From Enterobacteriaceae bacterium 89 (GTDB taxonomy: Bacteria > Pseudomonadota > Gammaproteobacteria > Enterobacterales > Enterobacteriaceae): DNA of 64,000 nt. The notes under the pieces were generated by a model that worked only from the letters and a program-made list of their open reading frames with translations, ran no database searches and was not told the DNA's origin. A program made the position numbers and the translations under genes. Position 1 is the first letter of the stretch; each line of letters begins with the position of its first letter. The stretch lies in contig RQJH01000003.1 in NCBI GenBank assembly GCA_014156375.1, forward strand, positions 1,659,799-1,723,798. The letters run 5' to 3'. This document shows positions 57,101 through 64,000 of this stretch, one piece after another.

Positions 57101-58080
57101 GAACGATCTTCCTCTTCAGTCGCCTGGTCTTCCTGGCGAACAACACGTTGAATAAAATAGCGAGGGCGAGCACGGACATCGTTATAAATACGACCGATGT
57201 ACTCACCGAGAAGCCCCATACCGACGAACTGCGCGCCGATAAACATAAACAGCACCGCAAACAGCAGGAACAGGCCATCGCCCGCCCATGCCGGACCAAA
57301 CGCCAGGCGTAAAATCACCAGCAGAATGGCGAAGGCAAAACCGGCAATCGCAATCACGCTGCCGACCACGCTCAACAGGCGCAGCGGCGTGGTGGTCAGA
57401 CAGGTCACCAGGTCATACATCAGGTTAATCAGACGCATAAAGCTGTATTTGGAATCACCAAATTCACGCTCGGCATGCATCACAGGAATTTCTGTCGCGC
57501 GGCGAGCAAAGGTGTTCGCCAGAATCGGGATGAAGGTGCTGCGCTCGTGGCAGTTCAGCATCGCATCAACGATATGACGACGATAGGCGCGCAGCATGCA
57601 GCCGTAGTCACCCATCGCTTTACCGGTGGTGCGCTGGATCAGACGGTTAATCATCTTCGACGCTGATTTGCGGAAGACGCTGTCCTGACGGTTCTGGCGC
57701 ACGGTGCCGACCACGTCGTAGCCTTCATCGGCTTTTTCCACCAGACGTGGGATCTCTTCCGGTGGGTTCTGTAAATCAGCATCCAGAGTAATGATCAGGT
57801 CGCCCGTCACGTGGCTGAACCCGGCCATAATGGCAGAGTGCTGGCCGTAGTTGCGGTTGAGCAGCACGGCAACCACATGGCTGCCCGGCTGTTCTGCAGC
57901 ATCGACTAACATGCGCGCAGAGTCATCGCTGCTGCCGTCGTCGACCAGCAGAATTTCATAGTCGCGATTGAGCTGAGCACAGGCAGCGTCAGTACGGCGA
58001 ATAAGCTCCGGCAGGCTGTCCTGCTCGTTGTAAACCGGTATCACTACCGACACTTTTTTCACTAATGGGTATTCAAACAT
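57097..58080 (-). CDS. arnC: Undecaprenyl-phosphate L-Ara4FN transferase ArnC
   Basis: GT2 enzyme that transfers the formylated aminosugar to undecaprenyl phosphate. 327 aa from [20 protein letters not shown], with [20 protein letters not shown] and two C-terminal membrane segments. The start at 58080 matches the family; an open extension of 18 codons lies inside arnB. One nt after the arnB stop. Confidence 0.95.
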   Translation of the reverse strand: MFEYPLVKKVSVVIPVYNEQDSLPELIRRTDAACAQLNRDYEILLVDDGSSDDSARMLVDAAEQPGSHVVAVLLNRNYGQHSAIMAGFSHVTGDLIITLDADLQNPPEEIPRLVEKADEGYDVVGTVRQNRQDSVFRKSASKMINRLIQRTTGKAMGDYGCMLRAYRRHIVDAMLNCHERSTFIPILANTFARRATEIPVMHAEREFGDSKYSFMRLINLMYDLVTCLTTTPLRLLSVVGSVIAIAGFAFAILLVILRLAFGPAWAGDGLFLLFAVLFMFIGAQFVGMGLLGEYIGRIYNDVRARPRYFIQRVVRQEDQATEEEDRS

Positions 58081-58081
58081 A

Positions 58082-59221
58082 TCAACGCCCTGCAAGTTTA
58101 CGGAGCGCAGATATGACGCGGGTTGCGTCGTCATCGGTCATATCCGGGAAGAGAGGTAAAGAACAAATGCTGGCGCTGTTCCACTCTGTGTTCGGCAGAG
58201 AAATCTGTGGATAGCGTTCACGATAGTATTTTTGCGTATGCGCGGCGCGGAAATGCAGGCCTGTGCCAATCCCCTGCGCTTTCAGCTGTTCCATCAGCGC
58301 ATCACGGCTGATGCCACAGCGGGCTTCATCAACGCGGATGATAAACAGGTGCCAGGCGTGCTGATGCTCCCAGTCAGGAACGGACAGCGGCTGGAACGGC
58401 GTATCCGCCAGCTCACGCAGATAGCGCTGAGCGATTTCAGCACGACGCTGATTGACCGCCGGCAGTTTACCCAGCTGTACCAGCGCCAGCGCGGCGTTGA
58501 TGTCAGCAAGGTTGTATTTGAAGCCTGGGGAGATAACCTCCGCCTGCGGCGCGCGGCCGTGAGTCTGACGATCGTAGGCATCAACGCCGAGACCGTGGAA
58601 CTTAAGGCTGCGGATGCGGTTCGCCAGCTGCTCGTCATCAGTGACAATCAGGCCGCCTTCCGCACAGGTCATATTTTTAATGGCGTGGAAGGAGAAAATG
58701 GCCGTGCCTTTGCCGCCTACGTGCTTGCCTTTGTAGTACGTACCCGCCGCGTGCGCCGCGTCTTCAATAACCGGAATACCGTGCTGCTCACCGATAGCGC
58801 GGATCGCGTCGATGTCGCAAGGCGCGCCTGCGTAGTGAACCGGGATAATCGCTTTGGTGCGCGGCGTAATCGCTGCGGCTACCGCTTCAGGCGTCACCAT
58901 CAGGTTGTCACGATCGACGTCGATCATCACCGGCGTCGCACCAAGCAGCTCGATCATGTTGAGTGTGGAAACCCAGGTCTGAGAAGGGGTGATCACTTCA
59001 TCGCCAGCGCCAATGTTCAGCGCCATCAGGGTGACGTGCATACCGCCCGTCGCCGAACTCACGGCAATCGCGTGACGGTTACCGGTCAGGGAGCAAAAGG
59101 CCTCTTCAAGCTGCTGGTTTTTTGGTCCGGTGGTGATCCAACCGGACTGCAGCACCTCTTTAAGCGCTGCGAACTCCTCATCACCCATGGAAGGGCGCGA
59201 GAAAGGCAAAAACTCACTCAT
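58082..59221 (-). CDS. arnB: UDP-L-Ara4-ketose aminotransferase ArnB
   Basis: PLP-dependent aminotransferase (DegT/DnrJ/EryC1 family) that makes UDP-L-Ara4N from the ArnA keto-sugar. 379 aa as in E. coli. PLP lysine is Lys182 in [22 protein letters not shown] holds the PLP-ring Asp. First gene of arnBCADTEF; no ugd, pmrA/pmrB or pmrD is in this window. Confidence 0.96.
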   Translation of the reverse strand: MSEFLPFSRPSMGDEEFAALKEVLQSGWITTGPKNQQLEEAFCSLTGNRHAIAVSSATGGMHVTLMALNIGAGDEVITPSQTWVSTLNMIELLGATPVMIDVDRDNLMVTPEAVAAAITPRTKAIIPVHYAGAPCDIDAIRAIGEQHGIPVIEDAAHAAGTYYKGKHVGGKGTAIFSFHAIKNMTCAEGGLIVTDDEQLANRIRSLKFHGLGVDAYDRQTHGRAPQAEVISPGFKYNLADINAALALVQLGKLPAVNQRRAEIAQRYLRELADTPFQPLSVPDWEHQHAWHLFIIRVDEARCGISRDALMEQLKAQGIGTGLHFRAAHTQKYYRERYPQISLPNTEWNSASICSLPLFPDMTDDDATRVISALRKLAGR

Positions 59222-60055
59222 TAACTATCCTTACCCAGAAATGTGGGGATACACCTGACATCGTGCGCCCACTTAGTTAAACAAAGTAAAAATAAGAGAG
59301 CCGTAATGCGGTATTTTGTCAACATCGCTTCAATGCACGATAACTTAGACAAGGTTTATTAGGTTAGTATTAAGAATGGAAGAAGATTGCAATAAACACA
59401 ACTTAAATCCATACATTTCATGAAGTTATGTGAGATTCATTTTCTTGCGCTTTCGACCCAAAAAGCGTAAGGCTACGCGCTTCAGCTTAGGCAATTGTTA
59501 ACAATATCAACGCAAGATAAACGAAGCCGTTATTCCAGATTATTATTCTGCCTAATGTCACATTTTTAATTTTATTGTTTTGCAATCCCGCCAGCAAAGC
59601 GCAGGGATCACCCCGGCCTTCCAGACGTGCAGCAGCTCAGAATCTTCCAGCCGGGCGACCAGGAGATCACTGCGTCGGAAGCGCGCTGTCGCGTTCGCTG
59701 CGTCTCCCTGCCTGGCAGAATGTTTCCCACATCAACATTATTACTCATGCCAATAACGATGAAATGCGTCCTCTATTTTCATTCATGGTTTCATCAGCGA
59801 AGTGCTTTTAAATAAAACCAGATGTAACATTTATTTCTGAACAAAAAAATGCCAGTCGGCATCCAACCTTTAAAAACAACCAATTACATAATTATTAAAT
59901 TCACTTTTCGACCAAACTGAAACCGCAAAAGGTTTACACGACCTGCCTATAATATTAATGTTCCAGGACAAACCTTGGTCACCCATAAATTTAAAATAAA
60001 ACATTTTAACTCTTGTTTTAATGATTTCGCTTACGCCCCAGGAAAATCCAAAATT
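59222..60055. other. AT-rich intergenic region between arnB and the LuxR-type gene
   Basis: Over 800 nt without a convincing gene. It holds the arn promoter and PmrA box on the left and presumably the LuxR-type gene's promoter on the right (TATAAT-like CTATAATATT near 59947). In the middle, 59580-59720 is much GC-richer than its surroundings and keeps short open frames; one (59627-59815) begins MQQLRIFQPGDQEITASEA, loosely like the start of a DUF2917-type protein. I take it as a decayed gene or transferred scrap, unproven. Confidence 0.45.
59358..59374 (-). promoter_or_regulatory. PmrA (BasR) box upstream of arnB
   Basis: On the minus strand CTTAATACTAACCTAAT fits the PmrA direct repeat YTTAAK-N5-YTTAAK with a perfect first half and one mismatch in the second. 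It is 137 nt upstream of the arnB start. PmrA-P activation of arn is known in Salmonella and E. coli; the site's function here is inferred. Confidence 0.7.
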
Positions 60056-60613
60056 ATGAACATCAGTTTTGTTAGTGATAATTATTACCTGTGTTCAGGT
60101 ATTGAATCACAGCAGTTCGATGCCCATCAAATTACCGATAAAGCGGATATTGATGGCTATCTGCAAGACTACAACCCTGCCCATTACCTGGTCGTCGGGG
60201 TTGAAAACCTGTATCTGCGCGATAACTTCATCAAAAAACTCAATCAGCTCAATATCAAGTACATGGTGCTGATGCAGGATATCATTAAAGATCACTGTTT
60301 TAAGATCGGCGACGTGGTGTTCTCCTCTCTGGAGTGCTCACCTCACTATATTCAGAAAATCGCCCGCTACTTCCCAAAACCACGGCAGAACGTCCTGACC
60401 CAGCGCGAACTGGATATTCTGGATGTGTTCCACTTGCAGAATGTGAAGATCGCCCGTGCGTTAGATATTTCGCAAAAAACCGCCAGCGGCCACCGGGTAA
60501 ATATTCAGCATAAGCTGCGCATGAAATCAAAAAACACGCTGGCGATGCTGCGAATTAAAACCGCCATCTCTCGCAGCAACGGTTCTCAACTGTACGGCCT
60601 GCTGACGCATTAA
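60056..60613 (+). CDS. LuxR-family transcriptional regulator
   Basis: Regulator with a C-terminal LuxR/GerE helix-turn-helix: LTQRELDILDVFHLQNVKIARALDISQKTASGHRVNIQHKL (roughly residues 114-154). The N-terminal half (MNISFVSDNYYLCSGIESQ) resembles a degenerate receiver-like fold but lacks clear phosphorylation aspartates. From the ATG at 60056 it is 185 aa, with AGGA 12 nt upstream; a TTG 27 codons earlier is also open. I do not know an orthologue by name. Its promoter faces away from arn. Confidence 0.78.
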   Translation: MNISFVSDNYYLCSGIESQQFDAHQITDKADIDGYLQDYNPAHYLVVGVENLYLRDNFIKKLNQLNIKYMVLMQDIIKDHCFKIGDVVFSSLECSPHYIQKIARYFPKPRQNVLTQRELDILDVFHLQNVKIARALDISQKTASGHRVNIQHKLRMKSKNTLAMLRIKTAISRSNGSQLYGLLTH

Positions 60614-60758
60614 GCCTGACTCATTCCGCAAATGATTCACAATCGCGTCGATGGGGGAAAATACTGTCTCAGCTTTGTGCTTATGAAATTAAGAGTGTTG
60701 TCATAACAGGAAATGCACGTCTGTTTATTCATCAGCTCGCTCATCCCGGAAAACAGAC

Positions 60759-61673
60759 ATGCATACAGAAATTGATTTAAAACTTCTAAAAATTATTAAT
60801 ACTTTGGTAGTAAACGGCAGCGTCACTAAGACGGCTGAATTACTCAATTTGAGCCCGGGCACCATCAGCTATGCGTTGAAAAAAGCCCGTACCCTGACCG
60901 GCGCACATCTTTTTATTCGCACAAAGTCCGGGATGAAGCCCGACACCACCGCCAGGGAGCTCAGCCAGCGCTATCAGCGCTTTAACGAGACGAATAGCAG
61001 CAAAACCTTCATCACAGACTCCCAGCCACAGGATGAAATCACGGTGATGACCTATTCACCGGTCGAAATGATGATAGCGAAGGCGGTAAAACAACTCGCT
61101 ACCGACAAACAACATTACCGCTATACCTTTTTGCCATATGACAGCGAGCCCAGCCTGCGCCTTGAGAAATTAAAAAATGGTCAGGTAGACCTGGATATCG
61201 GTTCAAAGCTGCCAGCCGACCCGCTGATCAATAAAGTGAAGCTTTTTAGCTGCCCGGTTTCTGTTTTAGCCAACCGGAATGCAGGTTACGACGAGCAGCT
61301 CTCGCTAGAGCAATGGCAATCCTGCAAGCATGCCGTCTGGTCTGTTTTTATCGACTATTACAGCGACTCAATCAAAACGTCCCAGCAGGCGATCAAACAT
61401 ATCAACGAGCGCAACGTGGCGATGATTTCCGGCAGCATTATCAATATGGTGGCCTTCTGTGCGACCAGTGATTGCATCATGATCATTCCGGATTACTTTG
61501 TTTCCACACTCACGGAAGCCTTCCAGGTCAAAAGCCTGAAAATACCGTCGGGGATGGAAATCAACTATGACTGTTATCTGCACTTTACTAACAGCATGAC
61601 CGAAAACAGGGATTTGCTGGATGTCGTCAGTGATATCACGAGCTGTTTGCAGCAAAGAGAGATCTTCGCATGA
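60759..61673 (+). CDS. LysR-family transcriptional regulator, first of a tandem pair
   Basis: LysR-type protein, 304 aa. The N-terminal wHTH is clear (LLKIINTLVVNGSVTKTAELLNLSPGTISYALKKA, residues about 9-43), followed by a substrate-binding domain (about 90-300) with short blocks shared with the next gene (GQVDLDIGSKL; YDCYLHF). Target and effector unknown. Its stop overlaps the next start in ATGA, so both are translated from one mRNA, an unusual arrangement for LysR regulators. Confidence 0.83.
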   Translation: MHTEIDLKLLKIINTLVVNGSVTKTAELLNLSPGTISYALKKARTLTGAHLFIRTKSGMKPDTTARELSQRYQRFNETNSSKTFITDSQPQDEITVMTYSPVEMMIAKAVKQLATDKQHYRYTFLPYDSEPSLRLEKLKNGQVDLDIGSKLPADPLINKVKLFSCPVSVLANRNAGYDEQLSLEQWQSCKHAVWSVFIDYYSDSIKTSQQAIKHINERNVAMISGSIINMVAFCATSDCIMIIPDYFVSTLTEAFQVKSLKIPSGMEINYDCYLHFTNSMTENRDLLDVVSDITSCLQQREIFA

Positions 61674-62554
61674 GCACGATAAACCTCCGACACCTGAAGA
61701 TTGTCGATGCCCTGATCCAACATCAGAGCGCGGTAAAAGCCGCCAGCGCTTTACATATTTCCCCTTCGGCTATCAGCTATTCGCTAAATCAGCTGCGTAA
61801 ACAGACGGGCAAGCCCTTGTTCAAACGCACACGAGAAGGCCTGCGTCCCCACGAGCTGGCCTTTGAATTGCAAAAGCAATACAACGAAATCGCCCGGCTC
61901 AACTCCGTCAAAAATGAATACGTGATTGCCACCTACTCGCTGATTGAAATGCTGCTGGCCGAGTACATCCATGAGGAAAATGACACCCTGCTGCATTTCA
62001 AGACTATGGAAAGCTGCGACGAAGAACGGCTGCGAAAGTTAAAGCATCGGGAAGTGGATATCGATATTGGCGGTCAATTGCAGGAGGACCGCTCGATTGT
62101 CAGTCGTCGTTTTACCCGTTCGGAGTTTTGCCTTGCCGTCAGCCAGGCGCATCCCCGTATTAAAGAGGAATTTACCCTTGATGCCTGGCGTGAAAATGAA
62201 CACCTTTTATGGCAACGGGGTGCCGGGAACATAACGGGCATGCTGGATAACGTGAATCACAGCCTGCTGACAGAGCGCAAAATAGCCTGGACCAGCCCTA
62301 ACCTGTTGACCCTTGCCTGGCACTGCGCCCATTCTGAACATCTGATGCTGATGCCGAAGATATTCATTCCGTTTCTGCAAAAGCACTTTCCCATCAAAGC
62401 ATTGACGCCGCCCACCGAGCTGCAAATGACCTTCGACTGTTACCTGCATTATCATCTGGCGATGGAAGAAAAAATCGATGCGCTGATGCTGCAAAACATT
62501 TTTCCTGCTGCCCTCCAGGGCGATCAAGATCACAATTTTGGCCACTGCTCGTGA
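61670..62554 (+). CDS. LysR-family transcriptional regulator, second of a tandem pair
   Basis: LysR-type protein, 294 aa, with wHTH HLKIVDALIQHQSAVKAASALHISPSAISYSLNQLRK (residues about 8-44) and a binding domain including REVDIDIGGQL and FDCYLHYHLAME. These match the preceding gene block by block, so the two are paralogues from a local duplication. Coupled to the first by a 4-nt overlap. They may form heterodimers; that is inference. Function unknown. Confidence 0.83.
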   Translation: MSTINLRHLKIVDALIQHQSAVKAASALHISPSAISYSLNQLRKQTGKPLFKRTREGLRPHELAFELQKQYNEIARLNSVKNEYVIATYSLIEMLLAEYIHEENDTLLHFKTMESCDEERLRKLKHREVDIDIGGQLQEDRSIVSRRFTRSEFCLAVSQAHPRIKEEFTLDAWRENEHLLWQRGAGNITGMLDNVNHSLLTERKIAWTSPNLLTLAWHCAHSEHLMLMPKIFIPFLQKHFPIKALTPPTELQMTFDCYLHYHLAMEEKIDALMLQNIFPAALQGDQDHNFGHCS

Positions 62555-62702
62555 CGGAGATATAAGCTGAATGAATGATTTCACTGGTTTTTTAGCGATC
62601 TAACGCCAGACTTTTGCTTATTTCACATTGCCCTGCTGGCCTAAAAAAAGTAGCATCTTGCACCATTGCTTCACTTATTCTTCATTTAAGCTTCTTTCTA
62701 TT

Positions 62703-63290
62703 ATGCCGCTACATCTGACTGTTTTAGTTTGTTTATTGCTGAGTTTTAGCGGTATTGTTCATGCCAAAGAGGTTCATAAAGCGCATCATGTAAAAGTTAA
62801 ACATGTGCAAAAGAAACATCACTCAAAAGTTAAAAGCGGACAAAAAACGCACCGTATAAAAACAGCACACGCCGCTATTAAAACAGCCAAACCCGCCACC
62901 GGTATTAAGCGCCGTAAAAGTCTGATGAATGAATACGCTAACTGGAAAGGCACGCACTACCGGTTAGGGGGAAATTCCCATAAGGCGATTGATTGCTCGG
63001 CGCTGACCAAGCGTTTCTATCAGGAAGCTTTCGACGTCAGTCTGCCAAGAACCACCACCGGACAGCTGCAGAAAGGCAAAAAAGCCAAACACAGAGCGAT
63101 GCGTATCGGCGATCTGGTGTTCTTCAAAACCGGGCGAGTGCAAAAGCATGTGGGGATTTATATCGGCGAAGATCAGTTCATCCACGCTTCTCGTGAGAAA
63201 GGGGTGACAATTTCGGAGCTGAGTAATCCGTACTGGAATCAGCACTTGCTGGCCGTACGCCGCGTACTGCCTGAAACCGCGCTCAGATAA
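62703..63290 (+). CDS. Secreted NlpC/P60 peptidoglycan hydrolase with Lys/His-rich linker
   Basis: Predicted gamma-D-glutamyl-diamino acid endopeptidase acting on murein stem peptides. From the ATG at 62703 it is 195 aa: a signal peptide (MPLHLTVLVCLLLSFSGIVHA), a strongly basic Lys/His-rich segment (residues about 22-72; KAHHVKVKHVQKKHH), then the NlpC/P60 domain with Cys98 (IDCSALTKRF), His149 (KHVGIYIG) and His161 (FIHASREKG). There is no lipobox, so it is soluble periplasmic or murein-bound. The frame is open upstream from about 62628, but the signal peptide supports this start. Confidence 0.88.
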   Translation: MPLHLTVLVCLLLSFSGIVHAKEVHKAHHVKVKHVQKKHHSKVKSGQKTHRIKTAHAAIKTAKPATGIKRRKSLMNEYANWKGTHYRLGGNSHKAIDCSALTKRFYQEAFDVSLPRTTTGQLQKGKKAKHRAMRIGDLVFFKTGRVQKHVGIYIGEDQFIHASREKGVTISELSNPYWNQHLLAVRRVLPETALR

Positions 63291-63462
63291 ACTCTTCCAG
63301 CAGATGAAAAACGCCGTAGCTGAATAGCCAGCCGCTGCCGATGACGGCGCTTTTTTTCGGCAGGCTCATTCCCGCAATGATATGTTTCGCCTTCAGATAG
63401 ACGACAAAAGAAAACGCTAACTTTGCTGCCAGCGTGATCAACAAAATAATAAATAAATTCAT
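63283..63462 (-). CDS. Small hypothetical inner-membrane protein, 59 aa
   Basis: The minus-strand frame encodes MNLFIILLITLAAKLAFSF and on to HLLEEFI, 59 residues. One strong hydrophobic segment at 3-21, a short basic turn (LKAKHI, LPKKSA) and a second hydrophobic stretch (about 38-52) suggest two membrane passes. The upstream GAAGAAAG is a modest ribosome site. The 3' end overlaps the NlpC/P60 gene stop by 8 nt. Codons look natural and the frame ends neatly; no family recognised. Confidence 0.65.
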   Translation of the reverse strand: MNLFIILLITLAAKLAFSFVVYLKAKHIIAGMSLPKKSAVIGSGWLFSYGVFHLLEEFI

Positions 63463-63623
63463 TTTCTTTCTTCACCTTATGAAGCCAAAAATCATGGAGC
63501 GGGAATGCTACATCAGGCATTCCCATGAACAAAGAAAGGAATTGTTTCTTATTTTTAAAACAATCTAACTGCATTAACGACAATTAACATTAACAAATAT
63601 TGTTACGCCATAATGCCCCAGAC

Positions 63624-64000
63624 TTACGATGCAGCAACCAGCGCCTGAGCACAGGCCCAGGCGGAAGCCCACGCCCACTGGAAGTTATAGCCGCCGAGCC
63701 AGCCGGTCACGTCCATCACTTCACCGATGAAATACAGCCCCGGTGCTTTTTTCGCTTCCATAGTACGGGAAGAGAGCTCGTTGGTGTCGACTCCGCCCAG
63801 CGTCACTTCCGCCGTGCGGTAGCCTTCGGTGCCGTTGGGCTGCACTCGCCAGTTGGTCAGCGTCTCCACCAGCGCCTGCTGCTCTTTCGCGTTGAGCTGC
63901 TTTAGCGTCACGTCCGGGATTTGTCCCAGCTGCTGTAGGCATTCGACCAGCCGTTTTGGCAGCTGCATTGCCAGCGTGTTTTTCAGGCTCTGATTAGGGT
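63624..64000 (-). CDS. yhiN: NAD(P)/FAD-dependent oxidoreductase YhiN, C-terminal part
   Basis: Flavoprotein of the HI0933/YhiN family, function unknown. The visible 125 residues up to the stop at 63624 match the C-terminus of E. coli YhiN, including TEGYRTAEVTLGGVDTNELS and GLYFIGEVMDVTGWLGGYNF, which contains the FAD-binding end motif. The rest lies beyond the right edge; the frame is open to 64000. Confidence 0.93.
   Translation of the reverse strand, partial: PNQSLKNTLAMQLPKRLVECLQQLGQIPDVTLKQLNAKEQQALVETLTNWRVQPNGTEGYRTAEVTLGGVDTNELSSRTMEAKKAPGLYFIGEVMDVTGWLGGYNFQWAWASAWACAQALVAAS

Noticed and set aside
63239-63583. Minus-strand frame of 114 codons overlapping the end of the NlpC/P60 gene
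   Set aside because: It overlaps a well-supported gene and a better 59-codon frame, and its sequence shows no plausible domain.

Overview
This 64 kb window is chromosomal DNA of a member of the Enterobacteriaceae. Gene order and protein sequences follow the Escherichia coli gntU-to-yhiN stretch closely, but an aryl polyene cluster, an arn operon and extra regulators point to the Enterobacter / Lelliottia / Leclercia side of the family rather than to E. coli K-12. The genus is inferred. I see no insertion sequence, prophage, integrase, tRNA, rRNA or CRISPR array.

Layout. (1) 1-5736: gluconate uptake and its repressor (gntU, gntK, gntR), the pirin yhhW, the oxidoreductase yhhX, the iron-responsive small RNA ryhB with its Fur box, and the acetyltransferase aaaT/yhhY. 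(2) 5837-8181: ggt and yhhA. (3) 8178-13355: the ugpBAECQ glycerol-3-phosphate operon behind an array of Pho-box half-sites. (4) 13488-20392: the branched-chain amino acid ABC system livKHMGF and livJ, with panM between livK and livJ. (5) 20625-23478: a divergent pair, a GABA aminotransferase and a MocR/GabR-type regulator, between livJ and rpoH. (6) 23559-36421: a conserved core of rpoH, ftsXEY, rsmD, yhhL, yhhM, yhhN, zntA, tusA, yhhQ, dcrB and yhhT, plus an unrecognised 150-aa gene and a possible antitoxin remnant next to zntA. (7) 36704-51695: a lipoprotein gene, then a 16-gene aryl polyene (APE) pigment cluster ending in acpT. (8) 51861-59221: the arnBCADTEF lipid A modification operon on the minus strand, with a PmrA box upstream. 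(9) 59222-64000: an AT-rich gap, a LuxR-type regulator, two translationally coupled paralogous LysR-type regulators, a secreted NlpC/P60 hydrolase with a Lys/His-rich linker, a 59-aa membrane protein, and the end of yhiN.

How the genes work together. The APE genes form a type II fatty-acid/polyketide-like assembly line: acyl carrier proteins (apeE, apeF) activated by AcpT, a starter ligase (apeH), ketosynthases and a chain-length factor (apeO, apeR, apeC), a ketoreductase (apeQ), dehydratases (apeI, apeP), a thioesterase (apeK), acyl/glycosyl transferases (apeD, apeJ) and envelope export proteins (apeL, apeM, apeN). The adjacent arn operon also remodels the outer envelope. In E. coli K-12, acpT sits next to yhhT without this cluster, so the window shows the fuller form of that locus.

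Most notable points: an exact 215-bp tandem duplication over the start of the first ape gene, leaving a 51-codon truncated copy in front of the intact one; a family of CCCTCTCCC/GGGAGAGGG intergenic repeats in addition to REP-like elements; the unrecognised LuxR-LysR-LysR group beside arn; and a short membrane-protein gene at 63283-63462 that length cut-offs would miss. I found no clear candidate for a wholly undescribed system. The regulator group at 60-62.6 kb and the lysine/histidine-rich NlpC/P60 protein are the least explained parts. Gene identifications rest on remembered family sequences, not on database searches.
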